Below are positions 5,079 to 8,382 of a stretch of DNA of 8,382 nt, one piece after another (position 1 is the stretch's first letter; the number at the start of each line of letters is the position of its first letter). The translations under genes were made by a program, and so were the position numbers. Source of the DNA: Deltaproteobacteria bacterium (GTDB lineage: Bacteria > Desulfobacterota > DSM-4660 > Desulfatiglandales > Desulfatiglandaceae); NCBI GenBank assembly GCA_018644785.1, contig JABGPV010000228.1, positions 1-8,382 on the forward strand. The letters run 5' to 3'. The notes under the pieces were generated by a model, which was not told where the DNA came from, searched no databases, and worked only from the letters and a program-made list of their open reading frames with translations.

Positions 5079-5348
5079 ATGGGCTCGCCCAATATGTTAA
5101 AAAGCAAGGTCTCCGCCAAGGGCTGGGTCGTTATCCCGGCGTTGTTGCGAAAACGCTTTGGAATAGAACCCGGGACTTCCATTGAATTCCAGGAAATAGG
5201 CGAGAGAATTGTCCTGATTCCGGAAAGTAAAGACCCGGTTGATGCGTTTTACGGTAAACTGGCCGGAAAAAGGTCATTGACGGAAGCTTTATTGGAAGAG
5301 CGGAGCAAGGAGATGCGGCGTGAAGAAGCCAGGGTACGTACTGGATAG
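5079..5348 (+). CDS. vapB: VapB-type antitoxin with SpoVT/AbrB DNA-binding domain
   Basis: An 89-residue antitoxin. Residues about 7-48 form the swapped-hairpin AbrB/MazE domain (VSAKGWVVIPALLRKRFGIE, then PGTSIEF and IVLIP), which dimerises and binds the operator. The charged C-terminal tail, rich in Glu and Arg (about 60-89), is the part that should wrap around the VapC active site. The ATG at 5079 has a perfect AGGAGG at 6-nt spacing (5067-5072). The gene overlaps vapC by 29 nt. It is likely autoregulated through the inverted repeat over its own promoter. It sits between the ogt of one alkA-ogt copy and the alkA of the other, so it may have entered during or after that duplication. Confidence 0.88.
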   Translation: MGSPNMLKSKVSAKGWVVIPALLRKRFGIEPGTSIEFQEIGERIVLIPESKDPVDAFYGKLAGKRSLTEALLEERSKEMRREEARVRTG

Positions 5349-5724
5349 CTTTGCTGTTCTGGCCTATTTCCAGGCTGAAACCGGGGGAATAAAGGTCAAA
5401 GATATACTGAAGAAGGCATCGTCAGGAAAGGCATTGGCATTTCTGAGCGTGTTGAACCTCGGGGAAATTATCTACATAACAGAACGAAGGCTGGGGAGAG
5501 ATACAGCCGAAAGCACTTTGGGGGATATATTGCGGTTACCGATTCAACTTGCCGAAGCGGGCATGGACCGCGTCCTGGACGCTGCTCATATCAAGGCGCA
5601 CCATGCCATCTCCTATGCGGATGCATTCGCCGTTTCACTGGCACGGGAGTTAAATGCGACAATTGTAACGGCGGATCCGGAATTCAAGAAGGTGCAATCG
5701 CTGGCAAACATCCTGTGGCTTTAA
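5320..5724 (+). CDS. vapC: VapC-type PIN-domain ribonuclease toxin
   Basis: A 134-residue PIN-domain toxin, expected to cleave tRNA or other structured RNA with Mg2+. All four acidic residues are in place: Asp9 (YVLDSFAVLAYF), Glu49 (NLGEIIY), Asp101 (ISYADAFAVSLA) and Asp119 (IVTADPEF). Length is typical for VapC. The start is a GTG at 5320, inside vapB, with AAGGAG at 7-nt spacing (5307-5312); no ATG start precedes the catalytic Asp9. The overlap with vapB indicates coupled translation that keeps antitoxin ahead of toxin. The reading frame and catalytic residues look intact, so the module is probably functional. Confidence 0.9.
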   Translation: MKKPGYVLDSFAVLAYFQAETGGIKVKDILKKASSGKALAFLSVLNLGEIIYITERRLGRDTAESTLGDILRLPIQLAEAGMDRVLDAAHIKAHHAISYADAFAVSLARELNATIVTADPEFKKVQSLANILWL

Positions 5725-5756
5725 ACAACCCAGCCGATCCCAAAGGCCTTTAAAGA

Positions 5757-5852
5757 TCATTTTCTGGTTTTACCGGCAGGGACCCCCAACAGTGCCTTGG
5801 CAAACTTGATCTTCTTATCCAATTCACCTTCCCGAGCATCAAAGATTGTAAA
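5757..5852 (-). pseudogene. Possible C-terminal gene fragment between vapC and alkA
   Basis: A minus-strand frame of 31 codons closed upstream by TGA (5855-5853), with no start codon. It reads as a protein-like tail (DAREGELDKKIKFAKALLGV, then PAGKTRK and stop at 5759-5757). The composition resembles the end of a helical protein. No family was recognised. It may be debris from a gene that was here before vapBC or alkA arrived, or chance. Confidence 0.25.
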
Positions 5853-5873
5853 TCAGAAATTTATCCCTATATC
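5846..5873 (+). promoter_or_regulatory. Weak candidate promoter for alkA
   Basis: TTGTAA (5846-5851) and TATATC (5868-5873) are 16 nt apart, each matching consensus at 4 of 6. They lie about 40 nt upstream of the alkA ATG. This is the best candidate in the 187-bp gap after vapC; read-through from vapBC is the alternative. Confidence 0.28.
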
Positions 5874-5911
5874 CTCCATACAATCAGCGGCACCCGCAAA
5901 GGGAAAACCTT

Positions 5912-6823
5912 ATGAATGAACCACTCCATAGTACCGGAATCAGCAAAGACAAGCATTTCAATCGGTTGAGATATAAAAAGCCTTTCAATTTCAAACAGGT
6001 GTTATCTTTTCTGAAGCGAAGGGCCATGGCAGGTGTGGAGGTGGTCACGGAGACCGGCTACAGCAGAACATTTCGAATGAAGAATACCATGGGTTTTTTT
6101 TCCGTTACGGACAGCCCGGATCAATCGGCCCTGGAATTGAGGATAGCCTGTGAGGACATCAACTGCCACATGGAAATTCATAACCGGGTTCGCAAGGTGT
6201 TTGACCTCGATACCGACTTTACGTTGATCAACGAGAGATGCGCCAAAGATGAACACCTCTCAAAAGGCATGGTGGAGGGTCATGTGCCCCGGCTCCCCGC
6301 CGCCTTTGATCCCTTTGAGTTTGTTATAAGGGCCATCCTTGGCCAGCAGATATCCGTCCAGGCGGCAACGACCCTGGCATCACGGGTCGCCGCAAAAGCG
6401 GATCTGAAAAGTGATGGCGGTTATCTTTTCGGGCTGGATTATTTTTCCCCGAATCCAACGGAATTGCGGCACCTTGATCTCGATGGCCTCGGGATTTCCC
6501 GGACCAAACAGACGACCCTTAAAACCGTTACACAGGCCATTTTGGATGAGCGTGTAAAGCTCACGACCCATCAGCCTTTTGAAACATTTCGTGAGAATTT
6601 TTTGGCCTTGAAAGGGATCGGAGAGTGGACGGTTCACTATGTGGCCATGAGAGGACTGAGGATGGTCGACAGTTTTCCCGCCACTGATCTGGGGGTGATT
6701 AAAGCATTGACAAACCACGGTAAGGCGCCCTCAAAAAAGGAGATAACGGAAATGGCTGAAAAGTGGCGGCCCTATCGGGCCTATGCAGCATTATGTCTTT
6801 GGAATGGTCAAGGAACCGGTTGA
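5912..6823 (+). CDS. alkA: DNA-3-methyladenine glycosylase II (AlkA family)
   Basis: A 303-residue base-excision glycosylase of the helix-hairpin-helix superfamily that removes 3-methyladenine and other alkylated bases. The AlkA N-terminal domain spans about 20-110 (RYKKPFNFKQVLSFLKRRAM). The core follows with FVIRAILGQQISVQAATTLA (137-156), the HhH motif LKGIGEWTVHYVAMRGL (233-249), and the catalytic region DSFPATDLGV (253-262). Asp259 corresponds to the essential Asp238 of E. coli AlkA, and Trp239 to its Trp218. The C-terminal WRPYRAYAALCLW (285-297) is family-typical. The ATG at 5912 has an AAGGG-type site 8 nt upstream. Length is slightly above E. coli AlkA. It is the intact counterpart of the deleted copy at 4381-4486, and it has lost its own downstream ogt. 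Confidence 0.92.
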   Translation: MNEPLHSTGISKDKHFNRLRYKKPFNFKQVLSFLKRRAMAGVEVVTETGYSRTFRMKNTMGFFSVTDSPDQSALELRIACEDINCHMEIHNRVRKVFDLDTDFTLINERCAKDEHLSKGMVEGHVPRLPAAFDPFEFVIRAILGQQISVQAATTLASRVAAKADLKSDGGYLFGLDYFSPNPTELRHLDLDGLGISRTKQTTLKTVTQAILDERVKLTTHQPFETFRENFLALKGIGEWTVHYVAMRGLRMVDSFPATDLGVIKALTNHGKAPSKKEITEMAEKWRPYRAYAALCLWNGQGTG

Positions 6824-6846
6824 TATGCCTGATGTATTATACAAGA
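6739..6846 (+). repeat. Direct repeat copy 2 (alkA 3' end plus ogt start)
   Basis: The gapless partner of 4402-4509 (98/108 identical by eye). It includes the alkA stop, the 8-nt spacer and the first ogt codons, so the second alkA was once also followed by ogt. Confidence 0.9.
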
Positions 6847-6948
6847 AACCTTCTCACGAGATGGGATGATCCGAAAACCAACCGCCCCTATATATTGTGC
6901 CAGGCAGAACATCAATCAGGTTCGGTGTCCCCCGATCACATTTCTTGA
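6832..6948 (+). pseudogene. ogt: 5' stub of a second ogt gene
   Basis: The ATG at 6832 starts with the codons for MYYTR, identical to the first five residues of the intact Ogt and at the same 8-nt distance from the alkA stop. After 6846 similarity to ogt ends, and the frame runs through unrelated sequence (including the 19-nt repeat at 6860-6878) to a stop at 6946-6948, 38 codons in all. The rest of the gene, with the active-site Cys, is missing. It may still be translated as a nonsense fusion peptide behind alkA. Confidence 0.75.
6860..6878. repeat. 19-nt repeat, copy 2
   Basis: Identical to 4278-4296. Here it directly follows the ogt stub, suggesting that the ogt deletion joined ogt codon 5 or 6 to sequence like that found upstream of the first alkA copy. 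Confidence 0.6.
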
Positions 6949-6972
6949 TATTGAAAGCCATACCTCTTGTTT

Positions 6973-7001
6973 TTGACATGTACGGCGATTTCAGATATTC
7001 T
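6973..7001 (+). promoter_or_regulatory. Candidate promoter for the MBL-protease operon
   Basis: TTGACA (6973-6978, perfect) and TATTCT (6996-7001, 4 of 6) are exactly 17 nt apart. Transcription would start near 7008 and leave a leader of about 60 nt before the ATG at 7070. The leader has no strong Shine-Dalgarno. This suggests that the operon has its own promoter rather than depending on alkA. Confidence 0.5.
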
Positions 7002-7069
7002 CTATGTGTGGGAGAATGTAGAAAAAGTGTTTTGTTTATCGATTTCAAATACTGAATCAAAATCCTCAA

Positions 7070-8275
7070 ATGCCATACTTAAAAATGTATCCTGCGAGAG
7101 ATGGTGATGCGTTCTTGATTAGAGATAACGCAACCAAGCCGACAGCGATTCTCATTGATGGCGGATATGCATCTACATTTCAGGGAGATATTTCGCCTGA
7201 CCTCGCACATCTTGCGCAACTTGGCTATTCCCTAGACTTGGTCGTCGCGACACACATCGACGCTGATCACATTTCCGGATTGCTTGCTTTTTTTAAGCTC
7301 AATGGCAACTCGCAATCTCCAAAAATTATTCCCATAAAGGACATTTGGCATAACAGCCTACGAAGTCTCAGGTTTTCAACTGTCCCAGACGATGACACCT
7401 CTTCCGACGAAAAAGAGCTGCTCGAAGAAATTCGTAGGCGAGGTTACCCAATGCCTGCTGATCCCATGGCAGAACCGGTCGAAATCAGTGCCCGCCAAGG
7501 TAGCTCTTTGGCGGCCTTGCTGCTCGGGGGATCTTATCGCTGGAACAACGGAAACGGCACCCGAAGTATCAATTCCAACAACAACTCACTTTTTGACTCT
7601 GGGTCAGGTTTGCGAATACGCGTGATAGGCCCGCCGGTGGCTCGTCTTGAGAAACTCCATCGCTGGTGGATCGCTGAGTTGCGGCAGTTGGGCTTTACCG
7701 GAAGAATAGCCGCAACCCATGCTTTCGACGACGCGTTCGAATTCCTTTGTGCCTCTGAAGATCTTCGTGTGGGTTTACGAGTCGAACCGACCGCACTTTG
7801 CGCATCCGAAGGCCAGCAACTGGATGAAACATATCTTTCGGATGATTCCACGACGAATGGCAGCTCAATCGCACTAATCGTCAATTTCGGCCCATCGCGG
7901 ATGCTTTTTCTAGGGGACTCTGTAGCTGAAGACATAGAAGCGGAACTTCTGGCATTGCCAAATCATAACTTTCCGATGATCTTCGATGCGATTAAGCTCT
8001 CCCACCATGGAAGTCTCCACAATACAAGTCCCGCGCTCCTGAAGCTGATCGATTCCCCTGTTTTTCTAATTTCTTCGAATGGTGAACACCACAATCACCC
8101 CCATCTTGAAGTTCTAAAAGAAATCGTTGACCGGCCGTCAGGTTTCCAGAGACATATTCATTTTAACTATGCTACGTCAGCGTCTCAGAAAATGCATCAC
8201 TACACTTCCACATCTGGAGCGGCATTCGCAATCCACGAAGGCACTACAGATTGGATAGAGATCGGAGGGAAGTAG
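7070..8275 (+). CDS. Metallo-beta-lactamase-fold hydrolase, ComEC-like; probable Avs1A-type defence component
   Basis: A 401-residue soluble protein with no signal peptide or membrane segments. The MBL fold is clear: strand AILIDGG (26-32), metal motif THIDADHISG (61-70; the HxDxDH variant seen in ComEC/Rec2-type MBL domains, where Asp replaces the second His), SSIALIVNF (265-273), MLFLGDS with Asp283 (278-284), and KLSHHGSLHNTS with His312/His313 (309-320). A C-terminal SSNGEHHNHPH (335-345) completes the ComEC-like pattern. Residues about 75-260 form an insertion with no recognised domain. The ATG at 7070 lacks a good ribosome site (CCTCAA precedes it), which suggests low expression. It is followed one base later by a trypsin-like protease gene. 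In AVAST type I an MBL protein and a protease precede a STAND NTPase, so an Avs1A-like role is the leading inference; a stand-alone phosphodiesterase or nuclease is the alternative. Confidence 0.85.
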   Translation: MPYLKMYPARDGDAFLIRDNATKPTAILIDGGYASTFQGDISPDLAHLAQLGYSLDLVVATHIDADHISGLLAFFKLNGNSQSPKIIPIKDIWHNSLRSLRFSTVPDDDTSSDEKELLEEIRRRGYPMPADPMAEPVEISARQGSSLAALLLGGSYRWNNGNGTRSINSNNNSLFDSGSGLRIRVIGPPVARLEKLHRWWIAELRQLGFTGRIAATHAFDDAFEFLCASEDLRVGLRVEPTALCASEGQQLDETYLSDDSTTNGSSIALIVNFGPSRMLFLGDSVAEDIEAELLALPNHNFPMIFDAIKLSHHGSLHNTSPALLKLIDSPVFLISSNGEHHNHPHLEVLKEIVDRPSGFQRHIHFNYATSASQKMHHYTSTSGAAFAIHEGTTDWIEIGGK

Positions 8276-8276
8276 G

Positions 8277-8382
8277 ATGATAGACAATGTCATCAGAGCA
8301 GCAACCTGTCGAGTCTCGTGTGGAGACGATTCTGGAACCGGGCATTTGATCACAGATCGAAACGTCTTGACTGCTCGCCATT
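8277..8382 (+). CDS. Trypsin-like serine protease, N-terminal part (runs off right edge); probable Avs1B-type
   Basis: Thirty-five codons are visible. After a short start (MIDNVIRAATCRVSC) comes GTGHLITDRNVLTARH, which matches the S1-family pattern GTGFLI...VLTAxH; the last His would be the catalytic His of the triad. There is no signal peptide, so it acts inside the cell, unlike secreted trypsins. The ATG at 8277 is one base after the TAG of the MBL gene, with GGAGG 8 nt upstream, so the two are co-transcribed. The catalytic Asp and Ser lie beyond the window. In AVAST type I systems the protease is activated together with a STAND sensor; that third gene should follow here if the assignment is right. 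Confidence 0.78.
   Translation, partial: MIDNVIRAATCRVSCGDDSGTGHLITDRNVLTARH

Noticed and set aside
5740..5749. AAAGGCCTTT palindrome after vapC as a terminator
   Set aside because: The stem is only 5 bp with no loop and no T tract.
6921..6934. GGTGTCCCC near 6924 as another copy of the REP-like arm
   Set aside because: Only about 9 nt match the arm at 3056-3063; there is no TTACTTA part and no partner arm.
6854..7069. 71-codon minus-strand frame between alkA and the MBL gene
   Set aside because: It starts at TTG without a ribosome site, and part of it is antisense to duplicated debris and to the MBL promoter.
7534..7935. 133-codon minus-strand frame inside the MBL gene
   Set aside because: Ser/Arg-rich shadow frame opposite the conserved MBL coding sequence.

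Overview
The window looks like chromosomal DNA of an anaerobic Desulfobacterota-type bacterium (a sulfate-reducer-like genome of moderate GC). This is an inference: it rests on the iron-sulfur flavoprotein, the ACSF3/MatB-like acyl-CoA ligase, and the mix of small toxin-antitoxin modules and decayed genes. No rRNA, tRNA or CRISPR array was seen.

Region 1 (1-2253, minus strand) is a tight three-gene operon with overlapping ends. An ISF-type flavoprotein leads, followed by a malonyl/methylmalonyl-CoA synthetase-like AMP-forming ligase, then proC (pyrroline-5-carboxylate reductase), which runs off the left edge. Region 2 (2446-2975, minus) is a compact hicB-hicA toxin-antitoxin pair, antitoxin first, behind a good promoter that carries a palindrome. 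Region 3 (about 2960-4400) is a decayed zone. It holds short repeats, a REP/MITE-like hairpin, a chain of three small minus-strand ORFs joined by ATGA overlaps (a DUF2293-like fragment, a coiled-coil ORF with one in-frame TAA, and a 49-residue ORF), a possible 35-residue hydrophobic peptide gene on the plus strand, and about 490 bp with no recognised gene.

Region 4 (4381-6948, plus) is a DNA alkylation-repair locus with a visible duplication history. An internally deleted alkA remnant sits in front of an intact ogt. A vapBC toxin-antitoxin operon follows, with its own near-consensus promoter and an inverted-repeat operator candidate. Then comes an intact alkA followed by only the first codons of a second ogt. 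The two copies share 108 nt at about 91% identity (98/108 by eye), so two alkA-ogt units have lost genes reciprocally: each kept the gene the other lost.

Region 5 (6973-8382, plus) opens a probable antiviral operon. A ComEC-like metallo-beta-lactamase-fold protein of 401 residues is followed one base later by a trypsin-like serine protease, cut by the window edge just after its catalytic-His motif. This pair in this order matches the first two genes of AVAST type I (Avs1A, Avs1B), in which the third gene is a STAND NTPase. That third gene would lie beyond the window. With hicBA and vapBC nearby, the right two thirds of the window reads as a defence/accessory island beside a metabolic operon.
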